A DNA stretch of 49,351 nucleotides from contig JAKSRT010000004.1 of assembly GCA_024403485.1 (NCBI GenBank), positions 1 through 49,351 of the forward strand. The letters are read 5' to 3'. This DNA is from Lachnospiraceae bacterium. Lineage in GTDB: Bacteria; Bacillota; Clostridia; Lachnospirales; Lachnospiraceae. The notes under the pieces were generated by a model. The model searched no databases and was not told where the DNA came from. It saw nothing but the letters and a program-made list of their open reading frames with translations. Of this stretch, positions 8,149-16,708 are shown piece by piece (positions within the stretch are counted from its first letter, which is position 1; each line of letters opens with the position of its first letter). The translations under genes were made by a program, and so were the position numbers.

Positions 8149-9186
8149 TTACTGTTCAAGCATGCTGCTCTCTATAGGCGTGTTGGCATCTATCGCTACA
8201 ACTGCCTTTTTACCTATAACACTTTCATACTGCTCCGCAGGAATACCCTTTAACGGTTTTTTCATGCGCACCTTCTCAAGTGTTATTTCTTCGCCTGCCG
8301 CAATGGGACCTGCCGCATATAATCCTTTTGCAAAAATCTGCTTAAGATCCGCCTGCTGCTTTGGAAGAACCGTTTTATCAACTTCATGATTAAGCATTGT
8401 TGTTATCGCACGAACGCCCTTTACGAGTTCGGTAAGTTCATCAACCGTAACCGACGAAGAAACATCCGGGCCAAACATATAAGGGCTTAAAGTAATATGT
8501 ACTTCAACAATCTTTGCCCCCCTGGCTACAGCCGCCAGTGCGGGGTAAATCGTTCCGCTGTGGTCCGACAATCCGATTGGACAGTCATAATCGGCAATTA
8601 ATTTATCAATAACATTGAGCCCTACTGCTTCAAAAGAAGACGGATATGAGGTAGTGCACTGAACAATACCTACCTTGTCACTGTACTTCTTAATTGAATC
8701 ATAATGCTCTTTTATATTTTCGTAAGTACTCATACCGGAGGATATAATAACCGGCTTACCGGTCTGAGCCATTCTTTCCAGAAGGTATTTGCTGTATACC
8801 TCTCCGCTTCCTACTTTCCAACCCACAATGCCGATTTCTTCCAGAAGATCAACCGCTTCGAGTGAAAATGGAGAACTTAAAAAATCCAGCCCTTTTTCTT
8901 CGGCATGATTTTTAAGACCAACCCACTGTTCTCTTGTGAATTCCATTCTCTTCCAGTAATCGTATCTTGTATTGTCTTCATAGCTGAATTTAACTCTGAA
9001 GGGTTCTTCCAAAGTGCTTTCCGCATCGGCTATATGAGTCTGAAATTTTATGGCATCAACTCCTGTTTTAGCGGCTGCATCTATGAAAGCATGAGCCTGA
9101 CCGAGACTTCCGTCATGCGTCTGGCTTACTTCCGCAATAATGTAAACATCCTTATTTCCGGTTTCAAAAAGCTTATTAATGTTCAT
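8149..9186 (-). CDS. neuB: Nonulosonic acid synthase, NeuB family (divergent)
   Basis: A 345-residue PEP-dependent synthase. The TIM barrel starts at about residue 13 with IIAEVSQTHDGS, continues with WKVGSGE at 123-128 and GLSDHSGT with His209, then EVHITL with His230. A SAF (antifreeze-like) domain covers about 285-340. Known enzymes condense PEP with ManNAc or a 6-deoxy-diacetamido relative. Two conserved spots differ: the usual EKHFTL reads EVHITL (His kept), and the SAF-domain KRPGxG reads KKPLKGI at 309-315, so the arginine that contacts the substrate N-acetyl group in meningococcal NeuB is a lysine. The start overlaps the neuA stop by 11 bases with no clear ribosome binding site, so translation is probably coupled. 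The exact sugar is uncertain. Confidence 0.88.
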   Translation of the reverse strand: MNINKLFETGNKDVYIIAEVSQTHDGSLGQAHAFIDAAAKTGVDAIKFQTHIADAESTLEEPFRVKFSYEDNTRYDYWKRMEFTREQWVGLKNHAEEKGLDFLSSPFSLEAVDLLEEIGIVGWKVGSGEVYSKYLLERMAQTGKPVIISSGMSTYENIKEHYDSIKKYSDKVGIVQCTTSYPSSFEAVGLNVIDKLIADYDCPIGLSDHSGTIYPALAAVARGAKIVEVHITLSPYMFGPDVSSSVTVDELTELVKGVRAITTMLNHEVDKTVLPKQQADLKQIFAKGLYAAGPIAAGEEITLEKVRMKKPLKGIPAEQYESVIGKKAVVAIDANTPIESSMLEQ

Positions 9187-9883
9187 TCTGAGTCGCTACC
9201 ATCCATTCTGTCAGCTTCATATCATATATAGTATCTATATTTACCGATCTCTCATGAGGCATCACATAAACGGCAGGTTTATCGGCCACTACAAGTTTTG
9301 TCCTAAGCATATAATCGGTATTTGTAATGAATATCGCACCGTTTCGAACATACATAGGCGGAAGATCCTGTCTTCGCTTACCTTTATTGTGATTTTCGTC
9401 AAGGGCAATTCCTAAATTGCCTTCTAGATAATATGAATTGAATACACTGACACTCTCTTCAAGATAGCAGGAGACAAGTGACTCACTGCCCGATTCATCA
9501 TACACCTTAATGGAATTGATAATATCTTCGCCGTTTCTTAATGGAGAAGTAGGCTGCAAAAGAACGATATCATCGTACACCTTTCCCTGTTCTTTAAAAA
9601 ATTCAAAAGCATGAATCATGCAATCGACACTTTTTGATTTGTCAGAAGCCAGTTCAGCCGGTCTTAAAAACGGAACCTCAGCACCATACTGTCTTGAAAT
9701 CTCTGCAATTTCTTCATCTTCGGTGGATACAATAACCCTGTCAACTACTCCGGCTTCTTTAGCTTCAAGTCCCGCCTCAATGGAATAGGCAATTAAAGGC
9801 TTGTTATTTATCAAATATATGTTTTTTCTGGGTATTCCCTTGGAACCGCCTCGCGCGGGTATAAGTGCCATACGCTGTTTCAT
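9176..9883 (-). CDS. neuA: CMP-nonulosonic acid synthetase (acylneuraminate cytidylyltransferase)
   Basis: A 235-residue enzyme with the CTP-binding motif ALIPARGGSKGIPRKN at residues 6-21, the STEDEEIAEIS and QPTSPLRN segments, and the C-terminal VNIDTIYDMKLTE typical of CMP-sialate synthetases. It activates the NeuB product as a CMP-sugar in the cytoplasm for a glycosyltransferase. It lies between neuC (19 bases upstream) and neuB (11-base overlap), which is the standard nonulosonic-acid cassette. The start follows GAGGA by 5 bases. The length is normal for the short, esterase-free bacterial form. Confidence 0.92.
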   Translation of the reverse strand: MKQRMALIPARGGSKGIPRKNIYLINNKPLIAYSIEAGLEAKEAGVVDRVIVSTEDEEIAEISRQYGAEVPFLRPAELASDKSKSVDCMIHAFEFFKEQGKVYDDIVLLQPTSPLRNGEDIINSIKVYDESGSESLVSCYLEESVSVFNSYYLEGNLGIALDENHNKGKRRQDLPPMYVRNGAIFITNTDYMLRTKLVVADKPAVYVMPHERSVNIDTIYDMKLTEWMVATQNEH

Positions 9884-9902
9884 AATAGTCCTCGGTTTTT
9901 GA

Positions 9903-11051
9903 TTAATATGTCATTCTCTTGTGAATCGATAATTCAACATTTGCAAGATAATCGGCAATGATTTCTCCGGCTCTTCCGGTTCCGAAGATTTCCTGTTTTT
10001 CATATCTGCCATGGGCAATCTGCTTTTCAACACACTGCGCAATCTGATTTCTGTCATAATCACAGAATGTAACATTATGGCCATGTTCGCGCCCTTCCTG
10101 ACGGTCGCCTACAACAACGGTAGGAGTACCAAGAAATGATGCTTCTCTAATAAAACTCGAACTGTTACCTACGCAGCACACTGCATTGTTAAGAACACAG
10201 TTATAAATTTCAGGGGAAAAGTTTTTGTGATAAGCATAATTGCAATCTTGATGTTTATCTCTGAATACTCTGATACCACGGGATACCATATCGCTTCCCG
10301 CATCTATATTGGGCCACATAACAAGCTTCTGTTCCGGTCTGTCCACAAGAGCGTAAAGGGTTTCTTCAATCTGACGACGTCCCTCCTCCGGAGTAGTGGT
10401 AACAGGATGCTGAAGAACAAGAATGTATGGCTTTGTGAAATCAAATTCATGACCCACAAATTCAGGAATTTGAGCAAGAAATTCAGGTGTAATATCAAGA
10501 TTTTGGTGGCAAAGCGTATCCATAGCGGGGCATCCCGAATTAACTACTCTCCAAGGCTCTTCGCCCATCTTTAAAAGTCTCTGTTTACTTTCTTCGGTAG
10601 CCGGGAAATGGTAATGAGAAAGCTTTGTAATAGCATGTCTTACCAGTTCATCAATATTACCGGTAATTTCACCACCCTGAATATGCGCCAAGGGGATGTT
10701 TAAGTAAGATGCCGCAATGGCTGTAGCCATTGTTTCGTAACGGTCCGCCACGGTAATAACAACATCCGGTTTAAGATCTTCAAAAACACCGGAAAGCTCA
10801 ATAATACCAAGTCCTGTAGACTTTGCCTGTGCTTCAAGGTTTTCACCTTCAACCACATAATAAACCTTTCTTAACGGCTTAAATCCATCCTGCTCAATAA
10901 CACGAATAGCCCGACCGTAACGATCGAGCAATACACTTGCTGAAACAACTAACTGAAGTTCCAAATCGGGATGAGCTTCAATAGCCTTCAAAACATATTT
11001 AACACGGCCGTAATTGGCACGACTTGCAACTACAACACAGATTTTTCTCAT
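9903..11051 (-). CDS. neuC: Hydrolysing UDP-N-acetylglucosamine 2-epimerase, NeuC type
   Basis: A 382-residue GT-B-fold epimerase. The N-terminus CVVVASRANYGRVKYVLKA, the HIQGGEITGNIDELVRHA segment at 123-140 and CCVGNSSSFIREASFLGTP near the C-terminus are typical of NeuC/LegG/NnaA. These release UDP and give ManNAc (or the 2,4-diacetamido-6-deoxymannose analogue) for NeuB. No LegC aminotransferase or LegH acetyltransferase is in the operon, which favours ManNAc and a Neu5Ac-like product, but this is inference. The start follows AGAGG by 8 bases. It is the first gene of the nonulosonic-acid cassette, just after the ABC flippase. Confidence 0.92.
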   Translation of the reverse strand: MRKICVVVASRANYGRVKYVLKAIEAHPDLELQLVVSASVLLDRYGRAIRVIEQDGFKPLRKVYYVVEGENLEAQAKSTGLGIIELSGVFEDLKPDVVITVADRYETMATAIAASYLNIPLAHIQGGEITGNIDELVRHAITKLSHYHFPATEESKQRLLKMGEEPWRVVNSGCPAMDTLCHQNLDITPEFLAQIPEFVGHEFDFTKPYILVLQHPVTTTPEEGRRQIEETLYALVDRPEQKLVMWPNIDAGSDMVSRGIRVFRDKHQDCNYAYHKNFSPEIYNCVLNNAVCCVGNSSSFIREASFLGTPTVVVGDRQEGREHGHNVTFCDYDRNQIAQCVEKQIAHGRYEKQEIFGTGRAGEIIADYLANVELSIHKRMTY

Positions 11052-11092
11052 TCTATATACCTCTGATATCTTTAATCATGTTATTATACCAT

Positions 11093-12835
11093 TTATCGCT
11101 CTTTAATAATATCCCCATTTTCAACGCGATATATCGTATCGCATCCTTCAATGGTAGTCAAACGATGGGCAATTATTATCATGGTCTTTCTACCATGGAA
11201 AGCGTTTATTGAGCGCATAAGTGCATCTTCTGTTTCATTATCAAGAGCTGAAGTGGCTTCATCGAATACCAGAACTTCCGGATTACCGTACAGTGCACGT
11301 GCAATTCCGATTCTTTGTCTTTGTCCGCCGGAAAGTCTCACTCCCCTTTCACCTACCTGAGTATCAAGACCCTCCGGAAGGCTTTTAACGAAATCTGCGA
11401 TTTGTGCTTCCTCAAGAACACGCCATATTTCTTCATCACCACAGCCTTTGTTTCGTCCGAAAACGACGTTTTCTCTGATAGAAGAATCCAACAAAAATAT
11501 CGTCTGCGGAATGTATCCTACCTTCTCAAGCCAGCTTGAGTAACAATCCGATATAGCCACATCATTAAGAGAAACCGATCCTTTTTGCGGTAAAAGCAAC
11601 CCGAATAAAATATCAACCACTGTTGTTTTACCCGATCCGCTGGCGCCTACTATTCCCACCGATATGCCCTTCGGAATAGTTAAATCAGCATCGGAAAGAA
11701 TCATTTTTTCGCTGTTGTCATATTTAAACTCTATTCCGCTTAGTTTTATGTTCTCTATTGTTTCAATTGGTACTTCTTCCCTCTTTACTTCTACAGGTGC
11801 ATTGGCCTGCTCAATTCTTAACTGTTCAAGATGTGTTAACAACTTATCAACCGAAGGTGTAAAGAAAGTAATCTGGTTAACTGCGGCTCCGATTCTGCTG
11901 ACGCTTGGGAGCAATCTCATAGCAGCCATGGCAAAAGCAGAGATAATCGGGATTAAAACCGACATAGTTTCTCCCGATAAAAGCATTATGGCAAATGCAA
12001 CCATGGCAGCGCTCATGCAAACCATTTCAATTATCATTCTGGGAATTGCGGAATAAGTTGCATTTTGGGCTTCAGCGTCAACTCGCTTTGCTCCACTTTC
12101 TGCAAAAAGATTTTCAAAATATGCTTCTGTTCCGGTTATCTTTAGTTCTTTGATACCGGTTATTGCCTGCATAATACATTTGCTGTTCTCAACTTTTCCT
12201 TCCATTCTTCTGTTACTTGCTCTAACCATTGAAGGTCTGACAAACTTGATAAGAACAAGAAGAGATATGGCCATCGAAATGGCTACAATTATGGTAATCA
12301 TTGGACTGATAACAAATACGGTAACTATAAGAGCAAAAGAAACAATTGCTTCTGCAACTACCTGTAGAAGCAGGTTCAGTAATGCAAAAGATCCAACTAC
12401 ATCATCGTTGATTACACTAAGTATTTCCCCCGTACTGGCGGAAAGGAAATATGAATACGGTTTATGAAGATAAATGTTGAAGGCTTCTTTCTGAATATCC
12501 AGGCGGGCATTAAATACAAATTTATTCTGAACTTTAGTTTGGAAAATGAGATACAGGTTTTTAACAATGTACAGAAAAATCATCGCCGCTATAAGGAGCA
12601 GAATGAACGTTTTTTGATTGTGAATTCCAAGAATCTTAACAATTTTTCCTATTCCTGAATGATTTTCCAAAAATTGCTCATCCATGCATACGGATAAGAG
12701 GGGTACTATCATTGTTACCCCTAAAACTTCCAGAAAACCACCTATAACCATCAAAACCACAAGAGAAGGAACTTTTCTTTTCTGCTCTTTTGTTAAAATG
12801 GTGTTCATTTTTTTATATACCTGAGTAAGTACCAT
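11093..12835 (-). CDS. ABC transporter, lipid-linked oligosaccharide flippase type (PglK/MsbA-like)
   Basis: A 580-residue half-transporter. The membrane domain covers residues 20-330 with about six hydrophobic spans. The ATPase domain follows: Walker A GASGSGKTT at 397-405, Q-loop near YIPQ, signature LSGGQ at 501-505, Walker B VLVFDE at 521-526 and H-loop His557. It should act as a homodimer in the cytoplasmic membrane. Organisation and context match PglK-type flippases that turn over undecaprenyl-diphosphate oligosaccharides, so the operon appears to hold this exporter in addition to a Wzx. A shorter start at ATG 12808 is possible; neither start has a strong ribosome binding site. The substrate is inferred from context only. 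Confidence 0.87.
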   Translation of the reverse strand: MVLTQVYKKMNTILTKEQKRKVPSLVVLMVIGGFLEVLGVTMIVPLLSVCMDEQFLENHSGIGKIVKILGIHNQKTFILLLIAAMIFLYIVKNLYLIFQTKVQNKFVFNARLDIQKEAFNIYLHKPYSYFLSASTGEILSVINDDVVGSFALLNLLLQVVAEAIVSFALIVTVFVISPMITIIVAISMAISLLVLIKFVRPSMVRASNRRMEGKVENSKCIMQAITGIKELKITGTEAYFENLFAESGAKRVDAEAQNATYSAIPRMIIEMVCMSAAMVAFAIMLLSGETMSVLIPIISAFAMAAMRLLPSVSRIGAAVNQITFFTPSVDKLLTHLEQLRIEQANAPVEVKREEVPIETIENIKLSGIEFKYDNSEKMILSDADLTIPKGISVGIVGASGSGKTTVVDILFGLLLPQKGSVSLNDVAISDCYSSWLEKVGYIPQTIFLLDSSIRENVVFGRNKGCGDEEIWRVLEEAQIADFVKSLPEGLDTQVGERGVRLSGGQRQRIGIARALYGNPEVLVFDEATSALDNETEDALMRSINAFHGRKTMIIIAHRLTTIEGCDTIYRVENGDIIKER

Positions 12836-12873
12836 ATCTGTCTTTTATTCCTTAGAATAATATTTTAATCTTC

Positions 12874-14256
12874 CTACTTTTCAAAAAAAGGGCGAAGCCT
12901 TTCCTCGTATGCTTTCTCTCGTTCCAACTGGCTTCTGTGCTTTTCAACCGAATGAGTACAATACATTTTTTTCATTAATTTATCAAGCTTCTCTGTGTCT
13001 GCCGCTTCATTATCCAAGTTAGGTACAATAACGAGGCGCTTAATCGGGTTACGATATACAAAATCCTTTACATATCGGTAAGCGAGTCTAAGCTCCATAA
13101 ACATATTAAGCTGACGTGGTTCAGGCTTAGGTCTGAATCTGTATGCTTTCTTGTTATATATTTCCTCAGCATAGTCAGCCAACGCTTCATATGCCTTTTT
13201 ACCTTCTGTAGTATTAACAATCGAATGTTCAAAAATACCATCTGCTAAAGGATAATAATCTCTTCCTGCTTCTACTGCATTTTCAAGTTCATTGACGGAG
13301 CCAATCTTTGTTGCTCCGCGATATGTATCCGCCCAGAAAGCTTCGTTATGCTCTCTTGTTTCAATTAATCCAAAGGGTTTCTTTTGCATAATAACATCGG
13401 TCATGCTGGTACTGTCTGTCGTTAGAAACATATCGCAGGCAGGAATCCAATCCTGTATGGTACCGTCATTTATGCATCTGAAAGAATCCGGCATTTCCTT
13501 CATTTTTTTGATGAGTTCTTCTTCCTTCTTCATTTCAGCCGGATGATATCTGTAAATAATAAGCACATCCGGATTTCGTTTGATGAAATCATAAAGAATT
13601 CCAAGAGTACCTTCGCATTCACCCGGTGCCTCTTCAAATCTTTTTGCCGCAAGGCCTTTTAATCGCTCCGGAGCCCATGCAATATATTCATCTATATCTT
13701 CCTGATTCATACGGGCATACTTAAAGTTTGAAAAAAACATAATCCAGGGCTTGTTTACGTCCAAGTCATATTTTTTAGCCCAGTCCTCTTTTGTAAAAAA
13801 CAAATTTCTGTATTCTTCGCGATCAATGTCCAGATGGATATTCCCCACTACTTTTAAATTACTTTCCGGAACTCCGGCAGCGCTCATTCGTTCCTTCGTT
13901 TTTTCACCCCAACAGACGTGATATCCGTATTTTGCATCTCCGGTAGGCATTTTGGGGCGCCACTGAACCGTAAAATCCGAAAGAATCTGTTCAGACTGAA
14001 GATTAATAATGTTCTCAGGTCTTTTACCGAACGAAATTGCCTGACGAACACAACCATCTGCATACAAAAAAGGATATATTACAACTTTAGGTGCCCATTG
14101 CCTGCGATAAGGGCTCAAAGTATTATCAACCGGAAAATGATCCATCTTTACCGTATATCCCCTTCTTTCAAGCTCAAGCTTCAAAAGAGTGCAGCCGTAC
14201 AATTCTCTCTGCCAGTTTTCATATGAAATTACAAAATCTATTTTCTGCTTTTTCAT
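12874..14256 (-). CDS. Surface carbohydrate biosynthesis protein, GT-B-like glycosyltransferase
   Basis: A 460-residue soluble protein. Visible motifs are YRYHPAE at 235-241 and TTDSTSMTD at 279-287, matching the pattern of GT-B enzymes of the surface-carbohydrate/CDP-glycerol glycerophosphotransferase-like group, where a His-Pro and a later Thr/Ser-rich loop bind the donor. The C-terminus (about 400-460) is highly charged and basic, which may aid membrane association. The start follows GGAG by 6 bases. It lies between the GT4 enzyme and the ABC flippase. Donor and acceptor are unknown, and assignment to a numbered GT family is not secure. Confidence 0.68.
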   Translation of the reverse strand: MKKQKIDFVISYENWQRELYGCTLLKLELERRGYTVKMDHFPVDNTLSPYRRQWAPKVVIYPFLYADGCVRQAISFGKRPENIINLQSEQILSDFTVQWRPKMPTGDAKYGYHVCWGEKTKERMSAAGVPESNLKVVGNIHLDIDREEYRNLFFTKEDWAKKYDLDVNKPWIMFFSNFKYARMNQEDIDEYIAWAPERLKGLAAKRFEEAPGECEGTLGILYDFIKRNPDVLIIYRYHPAEMKKEEELIKKMKEMPDSFRCINDGTIQDWIPACDMFLTTDSTSMTDVIMQKKPFGLIETREHNEAFWADTYRGATKIGSVNELENAVEAGRDYYPLADGIFEHSIVNTTEGKKAYEALADYAEEIYNKKAYRFRPKPEPRQLNMFMELRLAYRYVKDFVYRNPIKRLVIVPNLDNEAADTEKLDKLMKKMYCTHSVEKHRSQLEREKAYEERLRPFFEK

Positions 14257-14306
14257 TTTTTTCTCCGTAAACTTTTAATACAAAATATTACTTCTATTAG
14301 AATCAT

Positions 14307-15455
14307 TTACAGCATTTCGTATTCCTTAAGCATTTTGGCGGCTATTTCATTCCAATCAGCGTATGATGAGGCTTCAATGTTTTCTGAGTGAATACGATCC
14401 ATTGACTCTTTATCCTTTCCCGCCCACTCATATATTTTTTCGAGCATCTTCGCTTCGTCATCGCACATAAATACACCTTCAAGATTGCCAAGAATCTCAA
14501 CAGACTCAGCATCACCCGGGGTTGTAATAATCGGAACCCCGTGAGAAAGATAAGCTATAAAGCTCCCCCTTCTTAAGCTCATACCGTCTTCAAACAAAAG
14601 AGTGGCTACGTCACTGTTTCGTATCTCAACGGAGGCTTCTTCGTCAGATACGTAACCGGTTATAACGATGTCATCCCTAAGCCCGAGACTATCGATTCTT
14701 TCACGCACGAATTTATGATATTCAAGAAAATGATTATCGGGATTAACATCCACTTCACCGATTATTTTAAAGATAAACTTATTATCCTTATCATTTTCTT
14801 TTATGCTTTTCCATAGTTCGAGAATTCTTTCTATTCCCTTACCGGGGTAAACTGAACCGAAATAAGAAATCACTGTTTTCCCCGATATATTTTCTTTTTC
14901 TCTGTCAACAACAGTAATGTTGCTTCCGATTAATGTTCTGTGAACACGCTTTCCCGCAATTTTTGTTGCTGCCTGCCTGTCTTCCATAGCCGGAATCCAT
15001 ATACCGTGAGCAAACAAAAGAATAGGTACGATTGCCATTCTTCTTAGTAATCGCGCTTTTGTAAACTCATGGAGTCTAACGTTGCATTCAATATTTGTTT
15101 TATGTTTTCTGTTATATCTTCTTATAAGTATAGGAAGAAAAGTGGCAAGAAATGTCTTGCCATACAAATCCCCGGGATATTCCATATGAACATGAGTGAT
15201 ATTTTCTTTTGAAAGAATCTCATATAAGCATTTAACATTACCGATACGCATTCTCCAATCAGACATAAGTTCATATTTGACTGATGCATTAGCTGAAATA
15301 TTATTCGTAATAATAGGTTTATCTGTTGTAAGAAGAACCACATTATCACCACCGAGATGGTTTACCATTGCGTCCATCAATACCTTTGCACTTGCGGCAA
15401 TGCCTTCCTGATTGTCAGGAAAACTACCGGTTACATATAGCATTTTGTTGTTCAT
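14307..15455 (-). CDS. Glycosyltransferase family 4
   Basis: A 382-residue GT-B glycosyltransferase. The N-terminal domain opens with MLYVTGSFPDNQEGIAAS. The donor domain starts near ISYFGSVYPGKGIERILELW (197-216), followed by GYVSDEEASVEIRNSDV and the phosphate-binding loop LLFEDGMSLRRGSFIAYLSHG. In the EX7E motif the first Glu is kept (289) while the second position is Gly297. It should transfer a sugar from a nucleotide donor to the lipid-linked intermediate at the inner membrane face. The start overlaps the end of the upstream wzy-like gene by 32 bases, and GAGGA lies inside that gene, so the two are translationally linked. Confidence 0.85.
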   Translation of the reverse strand: MNNKMLYVTGSFPDNQEGIAASAKVLMDAMVNHLGGDNVVLLTTDKPIITNNISANASVKYELMSDWRMRIGNVKCLYEILSKENITHVHMEYPGDLYGKTFLATFLPILIRRYNRKHKTNIECNVRLHEFTKARLLRRMAIVPILLFAHGIWIPAMEDRQAATKIAGKRVHRTLIGSNITVVDREKENISGKTVISYFGSVYPGKGIERILELWKSIKENDKDNKFIFKIIGEVDVNPDNHFLEYHKFVRERIDSLGLRDDIVITGYVSDEEASVEIRNSDVATLLFEDGMSLRRGSFIAYLSHGVPIITTPGDAESVEILGNLEGVFMCDDEAKMLEKIYEWAGKDKESMDRIHSENIEASSYADWNEIAAKMLKEYEML

Positions 15456-16695
15456 TAGTTTTATCCTCGTACTGTTCCCACGAACATTCTTTAAAATTCT
15501 TGTTGCCCACTATGCCCAAGATGGCAAACCACATACAAAGCAGCCAACTTACACCATCCATATCTTCTAAAGCAAAATACGCATGCACACAGAATACGCT
15601 TATTATTATCCATGATGTGTACACTGATTTCGCTGTTACAGATACCCTGTACATATCCCTGAGTTTATAAATAAGTGCCACCAGCAGAATCGATGTTCCT
15701 ATTAATCCCGATTTGAACAGAAAGCCCAAATAACTGCTATGACTTCCAAGCGGATACAAGTCCCACGAACTTTTTACTTTTATACCATAACCCAAAAAAG
15801 GATACTCCTTTATCTTTAACCATGTTTCTGAATATATTACCGAACGACTGAATTGACTGCCTTCTCGCATTAGCAATAACTTTTCAACTAAAGTAATACA
15901 TAATTCCAAATTAAATATGCAAAACAATCCGGCAACGACAGCACAAAAAATAACGAAACCCTTTATCTGTTTACGTTTTATTTTTGCAACAATTCCCATA
16001 AGCGGAAGTATCAAAACTGGAACCCAGTATAATAAGTACCCGGTTCTCGACCTGCAAAGCGCTATTGGCAAAAATCCCATAACAGTAAAAACAGCAAGAC
16101 TTAAAAAGCGTCTTTTTGTAAAACGTCTTCGTACATACATGCTTGCCCATGGATACAAAAGAATTTCAAATGCGGTCACTAATGTCGGATAATCCAAAAA
16201 ACCTTCAAAACGAAGTGATGTCCACTCCCAGTAAAACAAATCACTTCCAAATATCGAAATATTTTTCGGATAACCATAGATTTTCGAGTGAAGAATAGCT
16301 ATTACAGCCAGCATAAACATGACAAAGACATTAATAAATGCCGCTTTGGTAAGTTTGTCAAACGAAAAATCATAGTGTAAAAAGTAAAGATACAATATTG
16401 TAGCCACTATCCATAATATGTATAGATAGCCGGTACTGACAATTCGTTCCAAAGCAATATTTTCATCTATCCAAAGTCTTCTGAAAATCGAGATTCCATA
16501 TACTCCAAGATAAATGAAAATCAGCATGGAAAAAGTATCAATTTTTACCTTACGACTATGTGAAATCATTAGTACACAGGCAAAAATATATATGCCCAGC
16601 TGAACCATTTTCGGGATAACCGCTATTGGAAAAAATAAAAAAAACAAACTTTCAAGCAGAAATTCTATACCGATTTTTTTGTTTTTATTCGCCAT
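15424..16695 (-). CDS. O-antigen ligase/polymerase-like membrane protein (Wzy-like)
   Basis: A 423-residue polytopic membrane protein with about ten to twelve hydrophobic spans. The last third carries a large loop with YSETWLKIKEYPFLGYGIK and then GSHSSYLGFLFKSGLIG, the layout of Wzy/WaaL proteins, which join lipid-linked repeat units or ligate a finished glycan. I chose ATG 16695 because AAAGGGG sits just upstream and it leaves a 13-base gap to the previous gene. The longer frame from 16773 would add 26 residues without a membrane-protein character and would overlap that gene. A second Wzy-like domain is in the protein at 20785-23574, so the two may have different roles (polymerase and ligase). 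Confidence 0.82.
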   Translation of the reverse strand: MANKNKKIGIEFLLESLFFLFFPIAVIPKMVQLGIYIFACVLMISHSRKVKIDTFSMLIFIYLGVYGISIFRRLWIDENIALERIVSTGYLYILWIVATILYLYFLHYDFSFDKLTKAAFINVFVMFMLAVIAILHSKIYGYPKNISIFGSDLFYWEWTSLRFEGFLDYPTLVTAFEILLYPWASMYVRRRFTKRRFLSLAVFTVMGFLPIALCRSRTGYLLYWVPVLILPLMGIVAKIKRKQIKGFVIFCAVVAGLFCIFNLELCITLVEKLLLMREGSQFSRSVIYSETWLKIKEYPFLGYGIKVKSSWDLYPLGSHSSYLGFLFKSGLIGTSILLVALIYKLRDMYRVSVTAKSVYTSWIIISVFCVHAYFALEDMDGVSWLLCMWFAILGIVGNKNFKECSWEQYEDKTNEQQNAICNR

Positions 16696-16708
16696 ACAGT
16701 CCCCTTTG

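Noticed and set aside
8149-11051. Calling the nonulosonic-acid cassette a legionaminic or pseudaminic acid pathway
   Set aside because: The operon lacks the required aminotransferase and N-acetyltransferase; the DegT aminotransferase at 39564-40661 is a separate unit and looks like a dTDP-sugar 3-aminotransferase.
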